Shown here piece by piece: positions 32,038 to 40,136 of a stretch of DNA of 50,419 nucleotides; position 1 is the stretch's first letter; every line of letters starts with the position of its first letter. The translations under genes and the position numbers were made by a program. A model generated the notes under the pieces. It saw only the letters and a program-made list of their open reading frames with translations. It was not told the DNA's origin and made no database searches. Source of the DNA: Alphaproteobacteria bacterium (lineage in GTDB: Bacteria > Pseudomonadota > Alphaproteobacteria > Acetobacterales > Acetobacteraceae). The stretch lies in contig JAPLOI010000021.1 of the NCBI GenBank assembly GCA_026400815.1, forward strand, positions 1 to 50,419, read 5' to 3'.

Positions 32038-32180
32038 TACCAACCGCCCGAAATGCCGACTCTTCCGGTATTTCGGGCGGGTGGTATCGCGCGCCGGGCT
32101 GGCTGGCGGCGGCGCGCAAAGCAAAGACCCATGCCGGCCGCCCTCGACCGGTCCTTCATCGGTCGAGGGCGGCCGGTATG
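32037..32180 (+). repeat. Multi-hairpin 3' element, copy 3
   Basis: Outer hairpin 1 (arms 32037-32058 and 32066-32087, apex CCGACTCTTCCGG) shares its first base with the TAA of wzc. The core hairpin follows (32089-32117, GCGCGCCG / CGGCGCGC), then the tail AAAGCAAAGAC (32118-32128) and outer hairpin 2 (arms 32130-32150 and 32160-32180, 20 of 21 pairs, TCCTTCAT loop). It lies between wzc and the polymerase-like gene. Confidence 0.88.
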
Positions 32181-32229
32181 AGCGCCGCCGCACGGGCGGG
32201 GCGGGTTTCCGCCCCGCGGGGCCGCGCGC

Positions 32230-33645
32230 GTGCAACTGACGCTGTTCGGCTATTTCCTGCTGCCGATCTGTGCCGCGGCGATCCTGCAGCCCGGCTGGCA
32301 GCTGCAACTGGTGCTGCTGGCCAGCGCGTTCGGGGCGGCGTCGCCGCTCGTGATCGGCGGGCTGGGGTTGCCGCCGGGGGTGATCCCGGCCTGCCTGTTC
32401 CTGGCCTATGTGGCGCTGCAATTCCTGCTCGGCGCCCGCTTCCCCGCCTCTGGCCGTGCCTGGCGCACGCTGGAGCCGTTCCTGCTTGCGGCGCTCTATG
32501 CCCTGGTGACCGCGGTGCTGGTGCCCCGGCTGCTGGCGGGCAGCTTCACCGTGTGGCCGCAGAAGCTCACGCCGCCCTTCGACCTGCCGGTGCCGATCTA
32601 TCCCAGCATGTCGAACGTGACGCAGACCTTCTACCTGCTGATCGACACCGCCGTGCTGGCCGGCGTGGCGCTGCATCTCGGCCGCTCGCACCTGGATCTG
32701 CTGCGGGTGCTGCACGCCTATCTCGCCTGCGGCTACCTGGTGGTGGCGATCTGCGCCTGGCAGTTGGCGAGCAAGCTCACCGGGATCTGGTATCCGGAGG
32801 CGTTCCTGTATTCCAACCCGGGCTGGGCGATCCTGCCGGGCCAGACGGTGGGCACGGTGCCGCGCATCAACGGCCCGTTCAGCGAGCCGGCGGCGCTGGC
32901 CTTCTACCTCTCCGGCCTGGTGTTCTGCTGCGCCTGGCTGGTGCTGCGCGGGCATCGCAGCCGGGCGGCGCTGGGGCTGCTGCCGCTGGCCCTGCTGGCG
33001 CTGGTGTTCTCCACCTCCACCACGGGGTTCGTGGCACTGGGCGTGGGCGGCGCCGGGCTGATCGTCTATGGCCTGACGCGCGCGCCGCGCCGCGTGGCGA
33101 TGCGCATCTTCCTGATGGCCGTGCCGCTGGCCGCCGCCGGGGTGGCCGCGGGGCTGTTCGTGTCCTCCATGTCGTCGCAGATTGAGGATTCCATCGCGGT
33201 CGTCACGCGCCAGAGCCTGCGCAAGGCAGACAGCGATTCCTTCATCAACCGCACCGGGCTGGATCTGGACAGCCTTGCGGTGCTCTGGCCCACCTACGGC
33301 TTCGGCGCCGGCTGGGGCAGCGTGCGGGCCTCCAGCCTGGGGCCGGGGCTGCTGGCGAATCTGGGCGTGTTCGGCGCGGCACTGCTGGCCTGGTTCGCGG
33401 TGCGGCTGGTGCGGCAGGTGGGGCGGGCCCGGCGGCTGGCCAGCAGCGCCGGCCAGTTGAAGGTGCTGGATGGGCTCTCGGCCGGCGTGGTGGGCCACCT
33501 GACCGCCGCCTTCATCTCCGCCCCCGCGCTGAACGCGCCCGACTTCTATGTACTCCTGGGCACGCTGATCGCCTGCGCCGCCCGCGCGGAGGAGGATGGG
33601 CGGCGCCGCGCCGCGGCCGTGCTGGCGCGCCGGGCCGCTTCATGA
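32230..33645 (+). CDS. O-antigen polymerase/ligase-like membrane protein
   Basis: 471 aa with about ten hydrophobic helices, from LTLFGYFLLPICAAAIL to the last near ALLAWFAVRLV. The long hydrophilic loop between late helices (SNPGWAILPGQTVGTVPRINGPFSEPAALAFYL, then DSFINRTGLDLDSLAVLWPTYGFGAGWGS) is the usual layout of Wzy/WaaL-type proteins. It probably polymerises the exopolysaccharide repeat unit at the periplasmic face. It starts with GTG at 32230, with no strong ribosome-binding site. The stop overlaps the next gene (ATGA). Confidence 0.82.
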   Translation: MQLTLFGYFLLPICAAAILQPGWQLQLVLLASAFGAASPLVIGGLGLPPGVIPACLFLAYVALQFLLGARFPASGRAWRTLEPFLLAALYALVTAVLVPRLLAGSFTVWPQKLTPPFDLPVPIYPSMSNVTQTFYLLIDTAVLAGVALHLGRSHLDLLRVLHAYLACGYLVVAICAWQLASKLTGIWYPEAFLYSNPGWAILPGQTVGTVPRINGPFSEPAALAFYLSGLVFCCAWLVLRGHRSRAALGLLPLALLALVFSTSTTGFVALGVGGAGLIVYGLTRAPRRVAMRIFLMAVPLAAAGVAAGLFVSSMSSQIEDSIAVVTRQSLRKADSDSFINRTGLDLDSLAVLWPTYGFGAGWGSVRASSLGPGLLANLGVFGAALLAWFAVRLVRQVGRARRLASSAGQLKVLDGLSAGVVGHLTAAFISAPALNAPDFYVLLGTLIACAARAEEDGRRRAAAVLARRAAS

Positions 33646-34697
33646 CGGCACTCGCCCTCAACGCCCGCTTCCTGAGCCAGGACCTCACCGGCGTGCAGCG
33701 CTTCGGGCTGGAGATCGCCCGCGCCCTGGCCGCACAGCGCCCGTTGGTGGTGTTGGCCCCGCCGGATGCCCGCGCCGCGCCCGGGCTGGAGGCGCGCCTT
33801 GTGGGGCGGCTGCGCGGCCAGGCCTGGGAGCAGCTGGACCTGCCGCGCCACCTCGCTGGCGCCGTGCTGGTCAATCCTGGCAACACCGCGCCGCTGGCCC
33901 TGCGCCGGCAGGTGGTGGTGATCCATGATGCCGCCGCCTTCGCCGTGCCGGGCTCCTATGGCTGGCGGTTCCGCGCCTGGTATCGCGGGCTGCACCGGGC
34001 GCTGGCATGGCGCGGCGTGCGGATTGCCACCGTCTCCGCCCATGCGCGCGGGGAGATCGCCCGCCACCTGCACCTCGATCCCGCCGATGTCGCGGTGGTG
34101 GGGGAGGGGGCGGAGCACATCCTGCGCGCGCCCGCCGATACCGGCCTGCATGCCCGGCTTGGCCTTCAGCGCCCCTACGTGCTCGCGGTCGGCAGCTTGG
34201 CGCCGCACAAGAACCTCGCGGCCCTGGGCGCGACGGCGGCGATGCTCGCCGGGCGCGGTATGGAGCTGGTGGTGACCGGCGGGCTGGATGCCAGGGTGTT
34301 TGCCGCCGCGGGCCTGCCGGCCGAGGCGCGCGCCATCGGCCGGGTGGACGATGCCGGGCTGCGCGCGCTGTACGAAGGCGCGGCCTGCTTCGTGTTCCCC
34401 TCCCTGCACGAGGGGTTCGGCCTGCCGGCGGTGGAAGCGATGGCCTGCGGCTGCCCGGTGGTGGCGGCCCGCGCCACTTCCCTGCCGGAGATATGCGGCG
34501 ATGCCGCCCTGCTGGCCGACCCCCGAAGCCCCGCCGACATCGCCGCCGCCGTGGCCAGCGTGCTGGATGACCCGGCCCTGGCCACACGCTTGCGCGCAGC
34601 CGGCCGCGTTCGTGCCGCCGGCTTCACCTGGGCCGCCGCCGCGCAGCGCCTTGCCGCTGTTGCCGACGCCGCCGGCCGCGATAGGAAGCCGGCATGA
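33642..34697 (+). CDS. GT4-family glycosyltransferase (first)
   Basis: 351 aa, GT-B fold. The N-terminal half has LNARFLSQDLTGVQRFGLEIARAL, a common opening of mannosyl/rhamnosyl-transferase-like enzymes. The nucleotide-sugar domain has VLAVGSLAPHKNLAAL and the E-x7-E motif in FPSLHEGFGLPAVEAMACG. It adds a sugar from a nucleotide donor to the lipid-linked repeat unit in the cytoplasm; donor and linkage cannot be told. It overlaps both neighbours by 4 nt (ATGA each), so these genes are one translationally coupled unit. Confidence 0.9.
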   Translation: MTALALNARFLSQDLTGVQRFGLEIARALAAQRPLVVLAPPDARAAPGLEARLVGRLRGQAWEQLDLPRHLAGAVLVNPGNTAPLALRRQVVVIHDAAAFAVPGSYGWRFRAWYRGLHRALAWRGVRIATVSAHARGEIARHLHLDPADVAVVGEGAEHILRAPADTGLHARLGLQRPYVLAVGSLAPHKNLAALGATAAMLAGRGMELVVTGGLDARVFAAAGLPAEARAIGRVDDAGLRALYEGAACFVFPSLHEGFGLPAVEAMACGCPVVAARATSLPEICGDAALLADPRSPADIAAAVASVLDDPALATRLRAAGRVRAAGFTWAAAAQRLAAVADAAGRDRKPA

Positions 34698-35800
34698 AAA
34701 TTGCCATCATCCATGAATGGCTGGAGGGCGTGGCCGGCTCCGAGCGGGTGCTGGAGCAGATGCTGCTGTGCTACCCCGAGGCCGACCTGTTCGCCCTGGT
34801 GGATTTCCTGCCGGTCGACCAGCGCGGCATCCTGCACGGGCGGGTGCCGCGCACCAGCTTCATCCAGCGCCTGCCCTTCGCCCGGCGCTGGTTCCGCCAC
34901 TACGCCATGCTGCTGCCGATGGCGGTGGAGCAGTGGGACCTGTCGGGCTACGGCCTCGTGCTGTCGAACAGCCATGCCTTCGCCAAGGGCGTGCTGACCG
35001 GGCCGGATACGCGCCATGTCAGCTACGTGCATTCCCCCATGCGCTATGCCTGGGACCTGCAGCACCAGTACCTGCGCGAATCCGGGCTCGATCGCGGGCT
35101 GCGTGGCATCGCGGCACGCTGGCTGCTGTCCCGCCCGCGCCTGTGGGACCGCGGCACGGCCAACGGGGTGGACCTGTTCCTCACCAACTCCCACTACGTC
35201 GCCCGCCGCATCAACAAGGCCTATCGGCGCGAGGCGGTGGTGATCCCGCCGCCGGTGGATATCGAGACGTTCACGCCAGGCGGCGAGAAGCAGGACTTCT
35301 ACCTCGTCGCCTCCCGCCACGTGGCCTACAAGCGCATCGACCTGGTGGCCGCCGCCTTCGCCGCCATGCCCGATCGCCAGCTGGTGATCGTGGGCGACGG
35401 CCCTGCGCACGGGCGCGTGCGCGCGGCGGCACGCGGTGCCCGCAACATCACCTTCCGCCCCGCCGTGCCGCAGGCCGAGCTGGTGGCGCTGATGCGCGCC
35501 GCCCGCGCCTTCGTCTTCGCCGGCGAGGAGGATTTCGGCATCGTCCTGGCCGAGGCGCTCGCCTGCGGCACCCCGGTGATCGCCTTCGGGCGCGGTGGGG
35601 CGGCGGAGATCGTGGCGGAGGGGGCGGGGCTGCTGTTCGCCGAGCAGACGGTGGACGCGGTGGCCGGGGCCGTGGAGCGGTTCGAGGGCATGGCTGTTGA
35701 TGCCACTGGGTGCCGGGTCGCTGCCGAATGCTACAACGTCGCCCAGTTCCGGCTCCGGCTCGCTGCATCGATAGGCACGGCCCTGCAGGGTGGCAAATAG
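34694..35800 (+). CDS. GT4-family glycosyltransferase (second)
   Basis: 368 aa. It starts MKIAIIHEWLEGVAGSERVLEQM, typical of a GT4 subgroup seen in EPS and O-antigen loci. YVHSPMRYAWDLQHQYLRE follows, then VASRHVAYKRIDLVAAAFAAM and the donor-site EEDFGIVLAEALACGTPVIAF. It probably transfers the next sugar of the repeat unit. It is last in the wzc-polymerase-GT-GT operon; no flippase or priming transferase follows, so those must lie elsewhere. An AT-rich region without genes comes next. Confidence 0.9.
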   Translation: MKIAIIHEWLEGVAGSERVLEQMLLCYPEADLFALVDFLPVDQRGILHGRVPRTSFIQRLPFARRWFRHYAMLLPMAVEQWDLSGYGLVLSNSHAFAKGVLTGPDTRHVSYVHSPMRYAWDLQHQYLRESGLDRGLRGIAARWLLSRPRLWDRGTANGVDLFLTNSHYVARRINKAYRREAVVIPPPVDIETFTPGGEKQDFYLVASRHVAYKRIDLVAAAFAAMPDRQLVIVGDGPAHGRVRAAARGARNITFRPAVPQAELVALMRAARAFVFAGEEDFGIVLAEALACGTPVIAFGRGGAAEIVAEGAGLLFAEQTVDAVAGAVERFEGMAVDATGCRVAAECYNVAQFRLRLAASIGTALQGGK

Positions 35801-35975
35801 GAACCGGCGGCTGGCACGCCGGAGCTCATGCTCTTGTTCTTCTTCACTATTTTTCATGCCCCGGTTCCATCCTGCTCCTTGGAGCCCAATGACGGGCTCT
35901 GTCCCGCCTGTCGGCATTCTTTACATCCGAGGCACGTTGGTGTGGCCCTGAGACGTAGGGCACGGCCACCAGCGC

Positions 35976-35998
35976 TGAAAATTACATTATCATTTTCA
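35976..35998. promoter_or_regulatory. Fur-box-like inverted repeat
   Basis: TGAAAAT, a 9-nt spacer, ATTTTCA. Read on the minus strand it contains GAAAATGATAAT followed by GTAATTTTC, close to the GATAAT-GATAAT-x-ATTATC hexamer pattern of Fur boxes. It is 209 nt before the PEP-CTERM start and 176 nt after the last glycosyltransferase. Binding by Fur or another regulator is only a hypothesis. Confidence 0.3.
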
Positions 35999-36099
35999 AT
36001 ATGTTGCGGCGCATCGGGGGCCGATCCGGCGGCATTCGAGCCGTGGGGCAGCGGTGGCATGCGGTCAAACTGAGTCGGTAATTTTTACATTCCTCTGCA

Positions 36100-36115
36100 G
36101 CGCCACCGGTGGCGC
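36100..36115. promoter_or_regulatory. 16-bp perfect palindrome
   Basis: GCGCCACCGGTGGCGC, self-complementary over its full length, in AT-rich DNA 91 nt before the PEP-CTERM start. No T-run follows, so an operator fits better than a terminator. It is the only such site in the window. Confidence 0.4.
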
Positions 36116-36206
36116 AGACTTAACAATTTGAAAAATAATGAAATTCGAGCGTGGCACGCGCTTTGCTTTTCCTGCTGTCAGACGATTTTTTTCCAGGAGA
36201 CTTCGT

Positions 36207-36887
36207 GTGAACACGTTCATCAAGGCTGGCGCAGCCGCACTCATTGGAGCTTTTGTCGCGGCGGCCCCGGCCAATGCCGTTCCCGTGACGCAATTTCATA
36301 ATTTCTCGTTCACCGGGCTGAGCGGGACTTCCACGTTCAACTTCAATGGGTTCAATTCTGGCCTGGGCACGTTGAACGATGTTGTGATCTCGTTCTCCTC
36401 CAACATGAGCCTCACCAGCACGGCCATCGTGAGCCCCCAGGGGTCTGGCAACCAGACTGCGACGAATGTGGCGGCAATCGGCACGCTGTCGCTGACGTCG
36501 AACCTCGGCTTTTTCACGACGCTGACGGGCTCGCTGAGCACGCCTGCCTTCACCGGCACGGTTCTTGACAACAACGTGACGCAGACTTTGGGTGCTGCTA
36601 ACGGCAGCGTGTCCAGCAGCCCGGCTCCGATCACCAATTCCTTCCTGCTGAGCCAGTACATCGGCGGCAGCAATCTGTACTCCCTGACCATGACCTCGGT
36701 TGGCAGCCAGGGCGGTTCGGTGCCGCCGACCGTCTTCACCAGCAACGACGGCAGCTCGTCGGGCACGATCACCGTAACCTACAACTACACCCCGCCTTCC
36801 GTCTCTACGCCGGAGCCCGCTTCGATGGTTCTGGTCGGTGCGGGTCTGCTGGGTCTGGGTCTGGCGCGTCGCCGCCGCCGCGGCTGA
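36207..36887 (+). CDS. PEP-CTERM sorting domain protein
   Basis: 226 aa from GTG at 36207, which has AGGAG 7 nt upstream; an in-frame ATG at 36138 lacks one. A signal peptide (NTFIKAGAAALIGAFVAAAPANA) is followed by a Ser/Thr/Asn-rich, Cys-free domain likely to form beta strands. The C-terminus is a textbook PEP-CTERM tripartite signal: TPEPASMVLVGAGLLGLGLA, then RRRRRG. Exosortase (EpsH) cleaves after PEP and the protein is released or anchored with extracellular polysaccharide. No exosortase gene is in the window. Lower GC than its neighbours. A strong terminator follows. Confidence 0.93.
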   Translation: MNTFIKAGAAALIGAFVAAAPANAVPVTQFHNFSFTGLSGTSTFNFNGFNSGLGTLNDVVISFSSNMSLTSTAIVSPQGSGNQTATNVAAIGTLSLTSNLGFFTTLTGSLSTPAFTGTVLDNNVTQTLGAANGSVSSSPAPITNSFLLSQYIGGSNLYSLTMTSVGSQGGSVPPTVFTSNDGSSSGTITVTYNYTPPSVSTPEPASMVLVGAGLLGLGLARRRRRG

Positions 36888-36926
36888 TTGCCTGAACGGC
36901 GCAAAATGCGCCGCTGATTGAGTGGG

Positions 36927-36963
36927 ATGGCGTGGCGGTTCCTGGCTGCCACGCCATTTTCGT
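36927..36963 (+). terminator. Rho-independent terminator of the PEP-CTERM gene
   Basis: 10-bp stem ATGGCGTGGC / GCCACGCCAT with an 11-nt loop, then TTTTCGTTT. A smaller hairpin, GGCGCAAAATGCGCC, precedes it at 36898. The T-rich tail runs up to the 3' end of the convergent ada gene. Confidence 0.85.
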
Positions 36964-36964
36964 T

Positions 36965-38020
36965 TCAGGCTTCGGTCTTGTGTAAAGCAGACCGACACTC
37001 CAGGCGCAGCAACTCCCTCTTCCGTGGCACCCCCCAACGATAGCCGGTGAGATCCCCGTCCTTGCCCACCACCCGGTGGCACGGCACGGCCAGCGACACT
37101 GGATTGGTCGCGCAAGACCTTGCCACTGCCCGGATGGCCTTCGGCGCCCCGATCATCCCGGCCAACTCGCCATAGGTCCGGGTCTCCCCGGGCGGGATCC
37201 GGCGCAGCGCGTCCCACACCCGCACCTGGAACGCCGTGCCGCGCAAATCGAGCGGCAGCGCCAACGCCTGGCGCGGCTCCGCGATGAAGGCCAGTACCGT
37301 GGCCAGTGTCTCCGCCAACCCGGCATCGTCGGCCTCGATCCGTGCCTTCGGGAAGCGCCGACGCAGATCGCCCATCAGCGCCTCGTCCGGCTCCGCGAAG
37401 CCCAGAAAGCACACCCCGGTCTCCGTGGCCCCCACCAGCAGCCGCCCGAACGGGCTGTCGGCGAAGGCGGTGCGCACTACCTCCCCGGCGCCACCCCGGC
37501 GCAGCGCCCCCGGCGTCATGCCCAGCAGCTTGCCGGTATCCTCGTACACGCGGGATTCGGAGCCGAACCCAGCCTCCTGGATTGCATCCGCCACCCGGCC
37601 GCCCCGGGCCAGCGCTGCTTGCAGCCGCAGCGCCCGCACCCGTTCGGCATAGCTGCGCGGCGTGACCCCCGTGTGCTCGCGGAACAGGCGCAGGAAATGG
37701 AAGCGCGAGTAGCCGGCCCGCTTGGCCAGTGCCTCCAGCGATGGAATGCCTTCCTCCGCCTCGATCGTGGCACAGGCATCGGCCACCACAGCGCGCGCGA
37801 TCGCCTCGCGCTCCCCCCTGGGGTCGCAGCGCCGGCAGGCACGGAACCCCTCCGCCTCTGCTTCCGGGATATCGGCGAAGTAGCGCACATTCTCCCGCCG
37901 CGGCCGCGGGGAGGGGCAGCCCGGCCGGCAGTAGATCCCCATCGTGGTGACACCGTACAGGAAGTCGGCGGGCTGCCGCTGCGCCACCAGGTTCCAGCGC
38001 GTGTCGTCCTGGGTGCTCAT
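36965..38020 (-). CDS. ada: Ada bifunctional DNA-methylation repair protein and activator
   Basis: 351 aa, full-length Ada. The N-terminal zinc domain has the methyl-accepting Cys in MGIYCRPGCPSPRP and the second Cys pair in FRACRRCDP. The AraC-type domain has AGYSRFHFLRLFREHTGVTP. The C-terminal O6-methylguanine methyltransferase domain ends with the active site VPCHRVV. Methylation of the N-terminal Cys turns it into an activator of alkylation-repair genes. The ATG at 38020 follows AAGGAGCGG. No alkB or alkA is adjacent. Confidence 0.96.
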   Translation of the reverse strand: MSTQDDTRWNLVAQRQPADFLYGVTTMGIYCRPGCPSPRPRRENVRYFADIPEAEAEGFRACRRCDPRGEREAIARAVVADACATIEAEEGIPSLEALAKRAGYSRFHFLRLFREHTGVTPRSYAERVRALRLQAALARGGRVADAIQEAGFGSESRVYEDTGKLLGMTPGALRRGGAGEVVRTAFADSPFGRLLVGATETGVCFLGFAEPDEALMGDLRRRFPKARIEADDAGLAETLATVLAFIAEPRQALALPLDLRGTAFQVRVWDALRRIPPGETRTYGELAGMIGAPKAIRAVARSCATNPVSLAVPCHRVVGKDGDLTGYRWGVPRKRELLRLECRSALHKTEA

Positions 38021-38195
38021 GCGCCCGCTCCTTATCTGCATCGCGGTTTCACTCTGCCTGCGGCGGCGGGCAGGAGCCATCCGCGGATTGCGCCCACCAT
38101 CCAGTTGCCGGGGCTACGGCGAGCCCTGTATGGGTTATGAAGCTGGCCGCTCGCTGGGCCGGATACATCCTTCGCCGAACAAATTGGAGTGGTCG

Positions 38196-38756
38196 ATGCG
38201 ACCAGCATTCGCCTGCCTGCTTGCCCTGGGCCTCACCCAGTGCGCCCCACCCCCCGCCGCCCCGCCGGCCGAGCCGCCCGTGGTGGCGGAGGAAGCGGTG
38301 CCCGACGCAGCATTCTGCGCCCGCCCGGCCGAGAAGCAGGCCTTCCAGGTCGCCGCGCTGAAAAGCCGGCTGATGGTCACCGCACTGGCCTGCGACTCCA
38401 GTGAGAAATACAACGCCTTCATCAACGCCAACCGCACCGCCCTGCTTCCGCAGGAGAAAACGCTGGGTGGCTACTTCCAGCGCTATTACGGCCGGCGCGC
38501 CCAGACCGAGCACGACGAGTACATTACCAACCTCGCCAACGCCCAGTCGCGCCGCCGCATCATCGACAATGCGCGCTTCTGCAGTGATGGCCAGAAGCTC
38601 TATGCCGATGTCGCCACGATGAAGACCCCGGCGGAGGTGGCGGCCCTGGCCGCCAGCCGCACCATCTCCCAGCCCTTCAACGTGAAGGAATGCCCGGAGA
38701 CGCCGGCGCCGGCCCCCCGCCAGTCCCGCCCGGCCCAGCCGCCCGCCCGCCGCTGA
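38196..38756 (+). CDS. Small exported cysteine-containing protein, unknown function
   Basis: 186 aa. The hydrophobic start RPAFACLLALGLTQCAPPP resembles a lipoprotein signal, but the lipobox LTQC has Gln instead of Gly/Ala/Ser before the Cys, so lipidation is uncertain. A Pro-rich linker is followed by an alpha-helical domain with several Cys (VTALACDSSEKYNAF, NARFCSDG, VKECPE), probably in disulfides; KYNAFINANRTALLPQE and FQRYYGRRAQTEHDEY are distinctive. I do not know the family. The ATG at 38196 follows TTGGAG. A perfect terminator follows the gene. Confidence 0.72.
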   Translation: MRPAFACLLALGLTQCAPPPAAPPAEPPVVAEEAVPDAAFCARPAEKQAFQVAALKSRLMVTALACDSSEKYNAFINANRTALLPQEKTLGGYFQRYYGRRAQTEHDEYITNLANAQSRRRIIDNARFCSDGQKLYADVATMKTPAEVAALAASRTISQPFNVKECPETPAPAPRQSRPAQPPARR

Positions 38757-38780
38757 CGGGTCTCCTTCAGACGATACGAG

Positions 38781-38817
38781 AACGCCAGGGAGGGTGACCT
38801 CCCTGGCGTTTTTGTTT
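38781..38817 (+). terminator. Rho-independent terminator
   Basis: Perfect 13-bp stem AACGCCAGGGAGG / CCTCCCTGGCGTT with a GTGA loop, followed by TTTGTTTG. It ends the transcript of the small exported protein. Confidence 0.93.
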
Positions 38818-38847
38818 GTGCGGCAGCGCGGCGGCGTGGCGCCCAAC

Positions 38848-38873
38848 AAAAAACCGGCCCCTTTCGGGGCCGG
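38848..38873 (-). terminator. Rho-independent terminator of the OmpA-family gene
   Basis: In the minus sense: CCGGCCCC-GAAA-GGGGCCGG followed by TTTTTTG. It is 41 nt past the stop of the OmpA-family gene and back to back with the preceding plus-strand terminator. Confidence 0.92.
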
Positions 38874-38914
38874 CTTCCTGTTCGCCAGTTGCCTGGAAAG
38901 TGTCGGTCTGCGGA

Positions 38915-39907
38915 TTAGCGCAGAACGATTTCCACGCGGCGGTTCTGCGGCTCGCGGGTGTTCGGGCCAGTGGCCACCAGCGGGCGGGTGTCGCCGTAGG
39001 CGTTGATGTCGATCGCGTTGCGCGCCACGCCGAGGCGGACGAGCTCGGCTGCCACGTTCTGCGCGCGGCGCATCGACAGGCCCTGGTTGTAAACCGCGGT
39101 GCCGGTGCGGTCGGCGTGGCCGCCGACTTCGATGCGGGTGGTCGCCACGCGGGTGGAAGCCTGGGCGGCGTCGGCGATGATCTGGCGGGCGCGCGGGGTC
39201 AGGTCAGCCTTGTCCCAATCGAAGAACACCAGGTAGGTGCGGGCCGGCGCCGGGGCCGGAACCGCGGCCGGGGCCGCCACGGGCACCGGGGCCACGCCGA
39301 AGGCGTAGCGCAGGCCGAGCATGCCGGAGATGTTCATCTGCGGATCGGTGCGCAGGCCGCCGTTGTAGCGGACGTCCTCAACCGTGCTGAGCACGCGGGC
39401 TTCGGCGGTCACGGCCAGGCCGGGAACGTCGGTGATCGGGAAGGCGGCGCCCAGGATGCCCTGCGCCGCGATGGCGCCGCGCATGGAGGCATTGGCGCCG
39501 CCCGCACGCACCTCGCCCCACTGGTAGCCGGCGCCCACGCCCACATACGGGGTCATGAAGCCGAGCCCGGCGTCGAAGTCATACAGAACGTTGACCATCG
39601 GGCCGTAGGAGTGGTTCTGGCCCTTGCCAGCGCCGATCTTCCCCGGCTGGTAGCGATAGTTGCCTTCCAGCTCGATGCGCAGGCCGTTGCCGAAGGCATA
39701 GCCGATGCTGCCGAGGCCGGCGACGCCGACGCCATCGGACTTCAGCTTGCCACCACGAACATTGGTGGAGGTCTCGGTCAGCCAGTTCACGCCGGCGCCA
39801 GCGCCGACATAAACACCGTTCAGCGCCTGGGCCTGCACCGCAGACGGGGCGATGGCGAGGGGGGCGGCCAGGACCGCAGCGGCGATCAGCGCATTGCGCA
39901 AGTTCAT
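38915..39907 (-). CDS. OmpA-family outer membrane protein
   Basis: 330 aa. A signal peptide (NLRNALIAAAVLAAPLAIAPSAVQA) is followed by an N-terminal 8-strand barrel (GVYVGAGAGVNW, IELEGNYRY, FMTPYVGVGAGYQW). A Pro/Ala hinge comes next (APAAVPAPAPA), then a peptidoglycan-binding OmpA domain: YLVFFDWDKADLTPRARQII, VGGHADRTGTAVYNQGLSMRRA and PQNRRVEIVL. It tethers the outer membrane to the cell wall. The ATG at 39907 has AGGAGA 9 nt upstream; the extra upstream residues in frame are not conserved. selC lies 230 nt upstream on the same strand. Confidence 0.96.
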   Translation of the reverse strand: MNLRNALIAAAVLAAPLAIAPSAVQAQALNGVYVGAGAGVNWLTETSTNVRGGKLKSDGVGVAGLGSIGYAFGNGLRIELEGNYRYQPGKIGAGKGQNHSYGPMVNVLYDFDAGLGFMTPYVGVGAGYQWGEVRAGGANASMRGAIAAQGILGAAFPITDVPGLAVTAEARVLSTVEDVRYNGGLRTDPQMNISGMLGLRYAFGVAPVPVAAPAAVPAPAPARTYLVFFDWDKADLTPRARQIIADAAQASTRVATTRIEVGGHADRTGTAVYNQGLSMRRAQNVAAELVRLGVARNAIDINAYGDTRPLVATGPNTREPQNRRVEIVLR

Positions 39908-40136
39908 CTGTCTTCTCCTATATTGTACCGGAGACGCAGCGCGGCCCGGCCAAGCGGCATATCGACTCGAGGGCGCTACCACTCGAATCCCGGAACCGTA
40001 TTTAGCCTCGGTGACGCAGGTGAACCAGCCTGGAACGGCTCACCAACGTGTTGCGTCTCGCTTCCGGCCCTCACTGTGGCAAGAATGTCACAAGATGTGG
40101 CGCGCCAGAAACGTGCCGGCAGCGAGCGCAGGAGGG

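Larger units (their letters stand above)
35801..36206. other. AT-rich intergenic region
   Basis: 406 nt without a supported gene, much less GC-rich than the window. It holds the leader of the PEP-CTERM gene, the TGAAAAT inverted repeat at 35976-35998 and a 16-bp palindrome at 36100-36115. Small open frames in it show no ribosome-binding site or recognisable sequence. The composition break suggests a junction or a long regulatory region. Confidence 0.6.

Noticed and set aside
29527-33498. Open frame of 1323 codons on the minus strand, antisense to wzc and the polymerase-like gene
   Set aside because: It is low-complexity His/Gln/Arg/Gly-rich sequence without a domain, exactly opposite genes with clear domains. 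GC-rich third positions remove stops on the opposite strand.
39960-40010. Possible tRNA fragment or attachment site between the OmpA-family gene and selC
   Set aside because: A GATTCGAGTGG-like piece resembles a T arm, but no acceptor or anticodon stem can be formed and no integrase is nearby.
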